DNA of 64,000 nt from Emydura subglobosa (lineage: Eukaryota > Chordata > Testudines > Chelidae). The stretch spans positions 186,001-250,000 of the forward strand of contig ML680097.1 of assembly GCA_007922225.1 (NCBI GenBank). The letters run 5' to 3'. The position numbers and the translations under genes were made by a program. Positions 18,410 through 30,900 of this stretch are shown here, piece by piece. Positions within the stretch are counted from its first letter, which is position 1. The number at the start of each line of letters is the position of its first letter. The notes beneath the pieces are model-generated. The model made no database searches. It was given only the letters and a program-made list of their open reading frames with translations, and was not told where the DNA came from.

Positions 18410-19920
18410 TGTTACGTCAGCTCTGTGTTCTTGGGGAACCAGGGCACGGTACCCAGCCTGTCTGACTCACGAAGGACTTCCCCCTCCCCCAGCCTGTGCT
18501 TGAACCAGAACTGATCAGAAGAAAGACATACAGAAAGCAATAAAAAGGCAGTGGGAGACACACCTAAACCCCTCCAGACAAGGGTGACAGGATTAAGGTA
18601 ACTACATCAAAGATGGAACAAGGAAACATCTCTATTGGCATATCAAATGGAGAACCAAGCTTCAAGGCAGTGACCGCACTGAACTCTGGGATCAGCGAAG
18701 CAGGAAAGCACGGCATGATGGGAGATCTCTGCTCCAGATGTTAATGACCCCCCGCCTGCAACACCCAGCTCAGCAGTTATCAGACCAATTCTAGTTTTAG
18801 ATCCTTATTGATATTGATCCCATAGCCAGGAATGGTCCGTTTCTATTGTCCAGCCTAAACAAAAGAACTCATCATTTACCCATAAACAAACCTGGTGTTC
18901 CCCCTTGGACCATTGTTGTTTCCCTACAAAAACCCCGACCCAAGCTCAAACCTCGGTTCTGTTGCCTGGATCCAAAAGCTGCATCAGTTCCACTGGGATG
19001 TCGCCTTTTCCTGACTGAGTGTGTCGGGGACTCAGCCCGTCTCAAGCACTCTGGACCCTAAGCTGAACAGCCTGTCTCCTGGGAACCTTTGACCAGTTCA
19101 AGCTGCGCTGAGTGGTGAGACCCCAACACTCTCTCTTTGCTCTGATTAAGCCCACTTTTTCCCTCAAACCTAATCTGATCTTTCTTTCTCTCTCACTGCA
19201 GGTATAAATTTCTAAACCAGACCTGCAATCCAGCTTGGTCTAGATTTCCTCAATACCCCAACTGGAACCATGTAAACCTGTAAGTGTTTGGTTTATTGGT
19301 CTCTCCTTGTATAGCTCTCTATATACCCGGCAATAAAATAACTTTTATAATCAAGCTGGTTGCCAGACTCTCTCCAAACTTCATTTACGCCTTCGTGTTC
19401 TCCGTTTCCCTATCTTGCTCTGCAGCAACGCTTCTTTTACCTAAGCCAAAGATCCCCTGTAACGCCCACAAATCCTGTGAGGTTTGCTCATTAAGGAGGT
19501 TACTACCAGAATAATTGTAGAGTGTAAGTGGGGATAGCGACGTGCTGACCCTGTGGCATATAAGGGTGGCAGCTGGAAAGTGCTGCTCTGCCCAGTCTGT
19601 GGAGTCCAGGGGCATATAAGGGCGTCATCTTAATAGTGCTGTTTTGACCCAGTCTGCTCAGATGTGCTCTGTTAATCTGTGAATGTGTCTGTGTGAATGT
19701 GGGTATTTATTTGAATCTAGGGCTGGAGGAACCCAGCCCTGCGAAACTTAGGTTCTGCAAGGTAGCTCCATTGGGAGGGGACTTGCAGAAGAGAGAAGTA
19801 AAGTTCCCTATGAAAACACAAGTGACACAAGCAGTACATTAGTAGAATTACAACCTCCCCACCGGGAAAGTAGCCCTAATAAATGAGCATACCCCAAGGT
19901 GACGGGCAAACCTGGTAACA
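18410..19920 (+). mobile_element. Solo LTR of an endogenous retrovirus inserted in CR1 copy A
   Basis: 1511 bp beginning TGTTAC and ending GTAACA, an inverted terminal match. It is flanked by CCTA and CCTT, a 4-bp target duplication with one change. The CR1 sequence on both sides is continuous when compared with copy B near 36790. A poly-A signal AATAAA lies at 19332-19337. No gag, pol or env coding is seen, so it is a solo LTR. The family is not identified. Confidence 0.7.
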
Positions 19921-20400
19921 CCTTCCTTCGTCAGAATCCTGAGCTCGATTATCTCATGGTCATGGCTGCCCAGATTGCCACCCACTTCTACTTCCCCACC
20001 TATTCTTCCCTATTGATGAGCAGCAGGTCAAGAGGAGCACAGCCCCTAGTTGGTTGATCCAGCACTTGCACCAGGAAGTCGTCCCCAAAACTCTCCAAAA
20101 ACTTCTTGGATTGTCTGTGCACTGCAGCAGATGTCAAGGTGAGTGAAGTCCCGCAGGAGAACCAGGGTCTGTGATCTGGAAACTTAAGTTAGTTGTCTGA
20201 AGAAAGCCTCTTCTACCTCATCCTCCTGGTCTGGTGACCTATAACAGATGCCCACCACATCACCCATGTTGCTCAGTCTCGCCTCTAAACTTAAGCCAGA
20301 GACTGTCAACAGGATTTTCTCCAGTTTTATACTGGAGTCTGAGCAGTCATACTGCTCTCTTACATATAGTGCAACTCCTTCACCTTTCCCCCCAATAACA
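19921..20400 (-). mobile_element. CR1 copy A, 5' part (endonuclease fragment)
   Basis: Resumes the CR1 open reading frame at the endonuclease region, with the words SDQTR-like 'VGICYRSPDQEDEVEEAFF' readable on the minus strand. Truncated at about 20400. Frameshifted and non-functional. Confidence 0.8.
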
Positions 20401-21239
20401 TTTGTTATTAACAATCACCACCACCAATCGCCTGATTTTTGAGGACCCGACTCACGATTTCTCAACTCTGGAGGCTGGTGATACTGTGTTTGGTGAGACA
20501 GAAACAGGCACAGAGCAGTGAAGTGACTTACCTGCAGTGGCACAGTGATGCAGACCCAGGAATGAAACCCAGGAGTCCCAGTTCGTAATCACATACCCTT
20601 CCATCCCTTTGGAAGAGGCATGAGAATGGTAAAAATCGTACACTGAAATACCTTTGATCACAGACACCCAAACAAACAAACAAGTCACTGGAAAGGTAAA
20701 ATTGTTCATGATTTTTTTTGCATCAATTTCTCTGTTAATTAGAATGTAATTATTTTTTAAACAAATCAGTTTTTGCTTTGTTGGAAGCCTCACACAGATA
20801 ACAGAAAGTTATTTTGTTTCACGAACAGGGTTGTCATTTTAACAGACAAGGGCTTCCTCAGAAAGAACAATTTCTGGAAATGTAGCAAAATCTATGTAGC
20901 TGCCCCAGACATTGTGTAAAAATTGTTTTCCGTTTTAGCCTTTTATCAGATCTGCCCTTTAATTCAACTCACCTCTCCAGATACAGTTTTATTTTAAGTA
21001 CAGAGGAAGAATATTATCAATTCCCTGGTGAACAGGTCTTTCCAATGAAACATAAAACCAAGGTCCTTGCGTAGGGTCAATAAAGAGCGCCTGGTGCTAT
21101 CCTACTCAAGATTCAGTTAATCCTGATGTCTGGGTTAATTCCAACATGAGTAAATTACCTTCTGTCACTCTAAACCCCCTCCCACTTCCATTTTCAAATA
21201 GGTCCACAGTTCTTCAGTTTTTTACTTGAATACGGTTGC

Positions 21240-21470
21240 TATGCAACTGTTAAACAGCTGCAGCAACCCACCCAGAAGTGGCTGCATTTCAGCACTGGGT
21301 GAGTGATCCCTCTGTGCCATTAAACAGCTGCTGTGTCTCAGCTGAGAGGTGGCTGCATTTCAGTGCTGCCCGTTGTGCCGCATCGCTGTGTCCCTTAAAA
21401 CAGCTGGGGCACCCCCCCCCCCCCAGAGGTGGCTGCATTACACTTCTGGGCAAAGAGATCCCTATGGATT
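21240..21470 (+). repeat. Modular 70-80 bp repeat, three units
   Basis: The word GTGGCTGCATTTCAG recurs at about 71- and 80-base spacing (near 21278, 21349 and 21429), with 'taaacagctg' between units. The same family occurs at 44540-44790, 55795-55860 and 57740-57960. Confidence 0.65.
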
Positions 21471-24400
21471 AAATAATGTTGGGAAGAAAGAGGTAATAGA
21501 AACAGAAGCTTTAATACTAGAGACAACTGCAGAGTGGAAAGAAACAACCATTTAGGGAAAGAATTTTTTATTTTCAAGCTTCTAAGCGGGTTTCTACAAA
21601 CAATAAAGTAAAAAAAAAAAAAAAACCCTAAAATAATCAACAGTTTCCTTTTAAAATATTTTTGATGGTTTTTTGTTCTCTTTCTTTTTTTAAATTTTAA
21701 ATCCAAGAAACCTGTTGAGATTACCCAGACCAGCATGGTTGGTAGCAGAGAGACAATAACCTTGACCTGTCTTCTGGACTACGACTGAGGGAGAAAAGAG
21801 GACTAAGAACCAGTAAAGTTACTGCAGGCACCTTGGGAGAGCCAGGTAAGACACCCATGCTCAGGAATAACATACAGGAGTCATGAAAATATCAACATGA
21901 TTCCTGGATTCGGAAGGGAGAGAGAGTGCTCGTCCCAAGTTAGGAACTGGTGCTCTACTGGTCTAATATCCCAAAGAGCTCCATCAGTTAAGACCATAAG
22001 AACGGCCATACCGGGTCAGATCAATGGTCTGACAGTGGCAGGTGTCTTCAGGAGGAAGCAAGGCGTGTTCTTACTCCAGGTTAGGTAAGATCCTAGGGAA
22101 GACAAAGCACGGTGTAATTTTCACACAAACCAGAAAGTCGAGGTGACCCCGCAACTGCCAACAAGTGTGAAAACAAGAAGCTGCTGAGATCTTATTCAAC
22201 ATGGGTTAAGATATGCATTGTTTCCTAGTGAAGATGCAGCCTTCTAGAGGAAAGTTTAGCAAAAGATGCTTTTTTAACAATATCTGCAGAGGAGATTCCG
22301 ACCTCCCCTGCACCTTTCAAGCAGATTCACCAATGATCAGCCTTCTGAAACTCATGAAGCACACTTAACATTTGCAAAAAGGGGAATGAATGTTGCACAA
22401 CCCAGTGCTGCAGGCTGAGAGTTTACCTTCTCCAAGATCCTGGGATTTCGGGAAGAATTCGGCATCGCATACATCTCTAGCCAGCATCTTTAACAACCAC
22501 ACACTCATACAAAGCAAAACTGATCTCGTCACAAGGCCTAGGCTCCTCATAAGAATGGAACGCAGGAGTCCTGGCTCCCAGTCGTCCTGCTCTAACCACT
22601 AGACATCATTCCCTCTCAGACCTGGGAACAGAACCCAGGAGTCCTGACTCCCAGTTCGCATAGGAGTCAAGTGTGACTTCTGTGATGCCAAGGCCTTACG
22701 GCCAGCACTCTGAGAGACGAGATTCACACCTGAGAACATTCCTAAACTCAGCCAACAGGAGGTGCTGTTTAACTCTCCCTAACCCTGTCAAGGGGAGGCT
22801 GGATGGGAAGAAGGTGGAGAAATTTACACGGGACAAAATCCAAGGCGGCTTTAATAAACCAGGCGATGCCCTGAAAATGCCGAGGCGCCCCTTCCTTTGC
22901 CCCTGCGCCCATTGAAATCTTTAAATGCTTTGGCATTGCTACAACGTTTCGATGCTACACAAATGAAACAAAACAAACAAACAAAAACCCCACCCCCAAA
23001 TGCTATTTTAATGGCTTTTTTCAACACCGGTGTCAAATTAAATCTCAATGTTAAAGAACCCAGCATTTTTTATACTCTACCGGAAAAGCCCTGAACATAC
23101 GCTGGTGAGAGCCGGCGTTTCCTGTCTCTAGTAAAGGAGGAGGAAAACCATCAATCCCCCTCCCCCAATGCCCTCAATGCTGGATCCTGGCTTTCAGCAT
23201 TCATTACAACCCCACTTTCGGGATGTAATTTTCCCTGCTTAGATACCCTTCTCCTTGATTGCACTGTTTGCTAAATAGGATGGCTGGCTCCTCCCCCACA
23301 TATTCTGGCCCTGACCACACCCCCAGCTCCTCCTACATCCACACTTTTGCTCCTCCCACTCCATGCTAATTCCTGCTCTCCTCTATACCTGCTACCACTG
23401 TCTCCCTGCCCTCACTCACCACAGGCCAGACCCAGACCCCATCAAACTCAGTGGGCGGCTGGCTCCCTGATGACTCCCCCCCCCACACACACCTCTTCGG
23501 AGCTGCCAGCCTGCAAGCCTCTCAGAGAGTCTCCAAAGCGGGGGAGAAGATCCCACATTTCATTCAAGTGCCCCCAAGTCCATTCTTGGCACTCTAGGAA
23601 AGTCTTTTAAGAGGCAAAAGATTTTTGGCTCCCAGCTACAATAATCATTTCTTCAAAATGTCACTGCACAGCGAGAGAAGAAAAAGAAACCATCTGACTT
23701 TATTTGTAGAGCTGCCAAACCACACGAAAGAGGAAATCTCTCTCCCAAGTTTCCGAATGCTCAATTCTCCCCAATAAAATTCCACTGACCTACTCCTCAC
23801 TCCACATACCAGTGCTAAGGAAAAAAAATACAGATAGATAAATATCGAGATCTCCCACAAAAAATAAAGGGAAAAGAGATGATTTAAAAAAAAAAATACA
23901 ATAAATTTAAAGGACACATAAAACACACATAAAAAGTTCCCGCTGGCCAATAAATAATTTGTAAGGTTTTGATCTCCTGCAATTATGGAGAGTGAGGAGG
24001 GAAGGAAAAAGGGATGTTTGAACAAACTTAAAGCTAAACAGCTGGCCCGTGAGGATCCCAATGCAGCTGTAGCATTGTTAAAAGATGGATTTTGATACAA
24101 GAATCAGCCAGCTCTGCAAGACATGTAAAGACACGGGTTGGTGGCATCCCCTGTACTTTGAATCAGGTTTTGCTGCCGTGATCTAGGACTACCAGTCACT
24201 CTGCTTCCAGACCTCTCTATTCAACTTTGGCCAAATGACACCTTTTCAGAAGACAAAGGGGGGCAATTTTCAAAAGTGCCTACGCTCCATTTTCAAATGT
24301 GCCTTAGGAGCCCCTTCACCATCAATGATGACAGGAGTCCTAAGTCACTTTTGAAAATAGGACTTCAGATCCTAGGTGCTTTTGAAAATCGCACCCATCG

Positions 24401-25539
24401 TTTTTTCTTTTTAATTTTTTTTTTTTTGGTGGCTACTAAAAAATACAAAGCCAGTAGCCCCACCTCAAGGAAACTACTAAAGCTTATTAGCTTCAGGTCA
24501 GCTGTCCAAGAATCAAGACAGATGAATGACCGAATGTACAAGTGATAAAAAGCTAAAGTCCCTTTCCATATAAGATAGAAGTTACGCCTATTACTTTTTA
24601 ACATGCGAATTTATAATAATAATAATAATAATAGTATATAATATATAGATAATATAGTGAAATGCTAATGCCTAGAATATAACCGTCTATCCAGCTATTT
24701 TCTGCCCTACCTTTGGCATGAATTTTTTTTTTGTTTTTTGTTTTTTCCTTTAAAATCCCCATTTGAATGCATGCACACACCTGCACACACACATCCCCAC
24801 ACATACAGAAAAAATAAAATAGTAAGAGCAGATGTCAGGTCTGCGATTAAAAAGCACTTAACCGCCCGGATTAAAATAATATTAACAGAGATTTGTTCTA
24901 AATTAAAACATAAAAAAATAATTTAAAAAATGCAATAAAACTGCATTTTTCTACCCCCCACCACCCCGGCAATTCTTCTTCTCCTTGAAAAAACATCCCA
25001 AAGTTTAAACGATTGACAAAGCCTTTGTTGCCAACCCACCCACCCCACCCCTACCCAGGGGGTCTGTGTTCAATTTAGGTTGTATTGCCCTGGGAATGTG
25101 AGAAACATTGATTGAGTGAAAAGTGGGGCTGTTTCCCTTTAAGAGGCTGGGCCTGATCTCAGCAGAAGTGAAAGGGAGTAGAACTGCGCCCCCTACAGGT
25201 CAGAGATTCTAAGGCGATTGGAAACAATTTTGCAACCTTTGAGGTTACAACTCCTCATTGGAAGCCAGTAACTTTTGCAAACCCACTGCCCACTCCAATC
25301 CATGACGCCTTTCGAAAAATCACTGATCTAATCCGTTCTCAGCACTTAGCTAAGAACAGCTTTGATCTAGCAACCCAGTTCAGCACACCATGGCAGCACA
25401 CCCGCCAGATCCAAGCCTGGGCTGAACTGCTCTGCTGAAGAGAGGCCCATACTAACAGCCCCACTGAATTCATGCACGTAAGTGATGCAGGGTCAGCCCC
25501 AATGGTAAGGCTGGAAGGATCAGATTCTAATTGGGGCAC

Positions 25540-25740
25540 TGGAGTGGGGTTCAGAAGAGCTAGGTTCTATTCCTGCCTCTGTCACTGACCTGCTGTGCGT
25601 CCGAGGCTCTCAGTTTTCCCCACCCTCCTTTTGGCTATTTAGATTGAGAGATCTTTGGGGCAGGGACCGTCTCTCACTATGTGTCTGAGCAGCAGCTAGC
25701 AAAACAGGGCCCCTATTCTGAGAGCCAATGGGATTTGCAA
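25540..25740 (+). repeat. MIR/CORE-like SINE, near full length
   Basis: Plus-sense head 'ggttctattcctgcctctg', a middle with 'cactgacctgctgtg' and a tail 'gcagggaccgtctctcactatgtg'. This is the characteristic order of the family. Confidence 0.65.
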
Positions 25741-26119
25741 GCCTCCTTTCCCTAGACTCCTTTGGAAAAAACTGCCTTAAAGGCCACGATTTTCCTAAAG
25801 GGCTCAGCTCTCAGTCAGCATTTAAATGAAACATCTGGATTTCCAAAAGGTCTCAGTGCCCAACGGCATCCAGGGGATGTGTGGACATGTCAGTTAAGTG
25901 CCTACCCGGGTGCTCTGATGAAGACTCGGCCCTGGTTTTGGGGGGGCTGAGCACATGAAAAAATCTGACCCTTAGCGTTAAAAATAAAAGAAAGATTCAG
26001 CCAGGTCTCCAGCTGATGGAAATGGCTATCAGTCCATTAGAGTCATTGGGGCCAAATCACCAACTGCTGTCAATCAGCATCGCTCCATTGATGCAATGCT
26101 GTTTCACAGTAACTGAGGA

Positions 26120-26385
26120 TCAGGTCGATGTCAAGTCCTGTATTTTTATCACAATATTTGGTCTCTTTTTTAAAGCCCCCAGCCCCCGTAGTCCTGTGAT
26201 TACAGGAGAATCTCCACTTTTGTTTAGTCTTTAGCCCTAGAAACGCTTGAAAGTGAGACCTGCTAAAGGCTCAAAAGCTGGAAGATAAATGAAAAGAAAC
26301 CCAAAATGATCATCTCCTGATTTTTAAACCAATCTCATGATTTTGAAGGGCCTGGTCCATGACTTTTGAACACTAGGGGTTGAGA
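26120..26385 (+). repeat. Unclassified dispersed repeat, copy 2 of 4
   Basis: Shares ordered landmarks (TTTTATCACAATATTTGG, TTAAAGCCC, TCATGATTTT, a CCATGACTTTTGAACAC end) with copies at 16100-16300, 58125-58380 (reversed) and 62995-63260. Confidence 0.5.
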
Positions 26386-27289
26386 CAACAATACCCTCTG
26401 ACTCTTTGTCAGTTGAAATTCACATACAATCAAATCCTTCCACACCTAATATCGTTGGGCCGAAAACTTCTTGGGCTGCCTGTTAAATGAATATTGACCA
26501 TCAACATCTGTCGGATGAAGCCAACCCACTGCTGTGGCTGTTAATAAAACAGAGCGAGAGGAGTTTGAACAGCAACAAGAAACCAACCTGAAAACCTGCC
26601 TCATCAGATTGGGTGGCTGCTTTCTGGGTGTTTGTCACATCTGAACCCCTGCCTGGGGAGTCGTTTACAGCCTCTTAAGGTGATTGTACCAGTTCCTTGA
26701 GGGATGATCTTGCCTCACGGACTGTGTTTGCTGCTCTGCTATTCGATGGTACACCCAAGACCTCTCTCTACCATAGCACCAGCCTAGATGCTTCATTAGA
26801 TAGACAAGCACAGAACTCCTAAATGCTGGATCTGGGAAAGAACAAGCAAGCCAGAGGGTTTAATTAGTTGGATGTGCCAAAGAGTCAGATTCTTGCCAAT
26901 GAGACTATTCTGTGACAGCTTCCTGCTAATGCGTTTTAAACAGTTTCCCCAAGAGTCAACCACAAATACTTCTCCCCTCCTTTTCTCTTCTAATCCCTTC
27001 TTTACATCCACTCACCATCTGCACTTTATCCTACCATCCAAAGCTTTGAGAGACACATTCTTTATCGCCCATGAAGTGGCAGCAACTCCGTCCCCGCTGC
27101 TCTGTCCTGCATGGGGGCTGCATTTCACTCGCCATTTTAACTCAAACCTATGATACTCACCTCTGCTCTTCACCCATCCCACTGTGCTTTGCCAACCTGC
27201 AGCAAATCCCCACTGAACCAGTGGGAGACAGCATGCTGGACCTCCCGATCCTTTGCCACTAGCAATCTACTTCCCCTCTGGCTATTCAT

Positions 27290-27885
27290 AGAGCATAGAG
27301 TCAGACAGGACCATCAGATCATCTAATCTGACCTCCTGTATGAGACACACCAGAGAACCTCACCTAATGATTCCTGCATCCAGCCCACTGACTTGTGCTT
27401 GAGTGCGTCTTTTAGACGAATGTCCAATCTGCGTTTAGAGACTCCAAGTGACGGAGAATTTATCACAGCCCTTGGCAAGTTGTTCTGCTGGTTAACTCCC
27501 CATCCTTGTTAAAAGCTGGGCGTTGATTTCCAGATAGAATTTTTCTAATTTCAGCTCCCAGCCATTGTATCTCGTTGTGTCTTTGTCTACTACACTAAAG
27601 AACGCTCTGTTCTGAGAAATCTTCTCCCTGGGTAGGTAGTTATAGACCATGGCCAGTCACCTCTTAACCTTCTTTTCGTTAAGTTAAAGTGATTAAGCTC
27701 TTTACGCCTTCCATTCAGTGTGTCTCTTCTGCAGACTAAACAAACCTAGTTCCCTCAGCCTCTCCTCATAAGTCACGTGCTCCAGCCCCCTCATCATTTT
27801 TGTTACCCTCCGCTGGACTCTTTCCAACTTGTCCACATCCTTCCGGGGGGGCAAAATTGGACACAATACTCCAAATACTCTTGGG
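27290..27885 (-). mobile_element. CR1 3' fragments (composite)
   Basis: An older CR1-type 3' end ('ctaatctgacctcctgta') runs into a fragment of the same region as copy B ('cctctcctcataagt'). On the minus strand it reads [20 protein letters not shown], the CR1 C-terminal motif. Confidence 0.75.
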
Positions 27886-28034
27886 AGCATGTGGCAAATG
27901 CCATGGAAGATGTTATGTGCATCATATGAAAAGGCAGCTCAAAGGGGCAGGGACAACCAATGCACACCAATAACCTTCCTGCAAATGGGTGGTTTGACTG
28001 TCACTGACTGACACTGGGCCAAGAGACCCAACCC

Positions 28035-30900
28035 TTGGAGGGTAAAACAGGGCTTTACATTCCATGGTTTCCGACTGGGGTCCTGCTGGGTACCCCATCA
28101 GGCTCTGCTCCCCACCCTGGTTTAATCTCCCCTTTGTACAGTCCTCTCTGGCTCAGTTTGCTCTTCAACTTTCGAAACTGCCTCAGCAAGCCAAGATCGC
28201 AGGTTCAGCGCTACCTGTTCCGCCTCCAAACCGGAGCATGCCTAAAACTCACCGCCATCTCCAACGTCCTTTGCTTCCAAGTTCACCAACAGCCTCCCCG
28301 TCTCATGCATGGTACCTTCCTATTCACAGGAACAAACCCCTCCAACCTTCTGTGCCAGAAATCTTTCCTCTCTCGTTTTCCGTCAGCCATGCTCTCCCCA
28401 CGCCCTCCTTTCAATTCATGTTTCATCCCCATCTATCTTATCTGCCTTAGACCGCAAGTCCTTGAGGCCAGAGAACCCGTTCCCTTTATGTCTCGTAATG
28501 CACCACTACACCAATCAGCAGCAGCGTCCAAAAGGGCAACCAGAGGGCCCTCTCCTATTGCCATCGGCCTACCACAGGGCAGTACAGCAGGGACCCTCCT
28601 GAGTCTATTCTGCATCCATACTGGAACAAAGTTCCCCCCATTTAGACTGAAGGCCTCTTCCACATTTAGAAACAGAACAAGCCAAAATCTATAGCCCTTA
28701 GAACTTAGACTCCTGAAGATACAACTGAGAACCTACGGCTGGTCCCATCATTTCCATCTCCCATCAGGAAATTCCATGAAGGCCACATCATGAGGATAAG
28801 TTAAACTGTAGCTGCAGGACGCTCTTGCAAAAGTCCACTGCAGTCATTGCTGGTGATGGTGACTCTTCGCAGGATTGATGCGAGGGGAAATAGACTGGCA
28901 GAGCCAGATTCAACACCAAGCACACCTTAATGCCTCCCAAGGGCGGTCTTCTTCGCAAGGACGGAGCACAGCTGGCTTGGGAGTCGCCATGCTTTTCCGC
29001 AGTGCCATGCCCATCGGCTCCAGATTCTCAGAGGGGTGGAATGACCACGGCTGATGGTTCTGCAGGAAGTCTTCACCGAGCCCTCTGTGGAAAAATGAGA
29101 GGGGGTGGCAAAGGAGGGCTCGGGCCACAGTTCATCTTCAGGGCGGCTAGAAAGCCAGCTGGAAATGGCCTCACATGGTATCCTGCTCGGCATTTACAGC
29201 TTCTTCAACAACCTGATTTTGCTCTGTGCATTGGAAGCTCAGGGCTCCCCTCCCTTCCGGTGCCAGTTGCTCTCAGCTCCTCCTCTGTTTTATTAACAGC
29301 CAGCCACTGACGATCCAAACAGCTGTAGACCCATCCAAACCAGAAGGCCCAGGGAGGAGATACGGATCCCCTCTGCTTACACTGGGATCCTCTTTTCCTC
29401 CCATCCCATCAATCCGATGGGTGGCCTTGCTGCCGCATTAGTGCAGGGTGTCTCTCCTATCCTACTCCTGTTTGTGGGGAAGGAGGGGCCTCTGGGGTGT
29501 GTTGCGCCAGAACTTGCATTTGGGTTGGAAGATCCTTCCCACCTCCCTATCTTGGCAGCCCTGGTGGGACAGCAGAATGCTCCGTTCCCAATGGCCGATA
29601 ACTGCTGGTCTCTGTGCCCACCCTTCTGCCCCGGATGCTCTCTGGCATATCCTTGCAGAGCCAGACCAGCAATCCCACCCCCACCCCACATACACACTTT
29701 CCTTTACCCAGATGTTTAACTGCTCTCCCGGGTGCGCCCCACCCAGGGTAGAACGGAGCATTGTGCAAAACACTGCTAGGCAGCTGTGCCCACGTTTCCA
29801 CCCACCGAGGCTCCACCTCCCTTTCTTAGAATGACGAGCACTGAGTGGCTGGACAGAAAAGACCAGGCCTGGCAAGATGGCGGTTCCACCCTGCCACCTG
29901 GGGGCATCCTTACTAGGAGGTTTCCGTCTATCCCTGGACCGGAGGAATGGGGCCAACAATGCAACATGCTTCTATGCTGCCAGCCAGCCTCAGGATCTCA
30001 AGGAACCTTGCAGCCCAAATCTGCTCAGCACCTGACCGTCTCTGTGTCGCTCTTTTTTGGTTGGATCTATAAAGCAACTTTCTTTGCCTGCACGCCTGTC
30101 GTCACAGGATCTGAGCACCTGGGGCGTTGTCAGAGCGAGGTACAGCTTCCCCAACCAGCAGCAAAAGCTGTGCAGGGCCCAATCCTGTCCGGAGCTGGGA
30201 AATGGTGAGGCTAACCCAACCAAACTGGAGGGAAGCGAATACTACATTCCAGCCAGCAGCTGGGAGAGGAAGCTAAACACAAGTCCTTCTGGAGGCAAAA
30301 AGCCGAGATCTCTGCTAAAAACAGGCTGAATGTCACCAGCAGTCCCCCGGGAGCTACACGGTCTCATCTGCAGGCTGAGTCAAGGGAGGTGGAGACCGGA
30401 CCTCATCCCACAGGCTTCTAGGATTATTCTCCCCACCTCCAAAGCTGCTGAGGGCACCTGCTTTCCCCAACAAATCAGAATGAAAGTGAAAACTCAAACA
30501 ATCAACAAGCCCCCCCTGAAAAAAGGTCTGCCAGAGCCCCATCCCCCTGAGACGCCCCCCCAGGCTTTCAACGATGTGACATGCTACCAATCAGCAGCCA
30601 AATCCTCAGCAAACGTAAACTGGTGAGACTGGTGGAGCTAGGCTGACCTTTTCTAGCCACTGTCAATCAGCGTAGCTCCACCGATGTCACGGCTGCCCTG
30701 ATTCACATCCGCGGACGCAAACCTGCAGAGCTCTGTTGAAGCCAGAAGGGATGTACTGGTTTACAGCAGCTGTGCTCAACCAGCACAACTCCACTGATGT
30801 CCACTACGCCGTTCACACCAGCTGAGGACATGCCTCGATAAACCCAGGGCTCTGCCAAGATTTAAAGGAAGAAGGAGGTGGGAAAAAACAACTTCAAGTT
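28035..30900. other. Intergenic DNA, no gene recognised
   Basis: A 219-codon plus-strand ORF (28035-28694) and several shorter ones exist, but none has recognisable domains, splice context or a known family resemblance. Treated as non-coding. Confidence 0.5.

Larger units (their letters stand above)
20400..27290. other. Intergenic DNA, no gene seen
   Basis: Holds SINE fragments (20480-20620, 22550-22650, 25540-25740), the modular 70-80 bp repeat (21240-21470), a TTA/AAT microsatellite near 24608-24634 and A/T-rich DNA at 23640-25000. Short ORFs resemble nothing known to me. Confidence 0.6.

Noticed and set aside
28035..28694. 219-codon plus-strand ORF
   Set aside because: No domain, no splice context, no recognisable homologue; composition like surrounding non-coding DNA.
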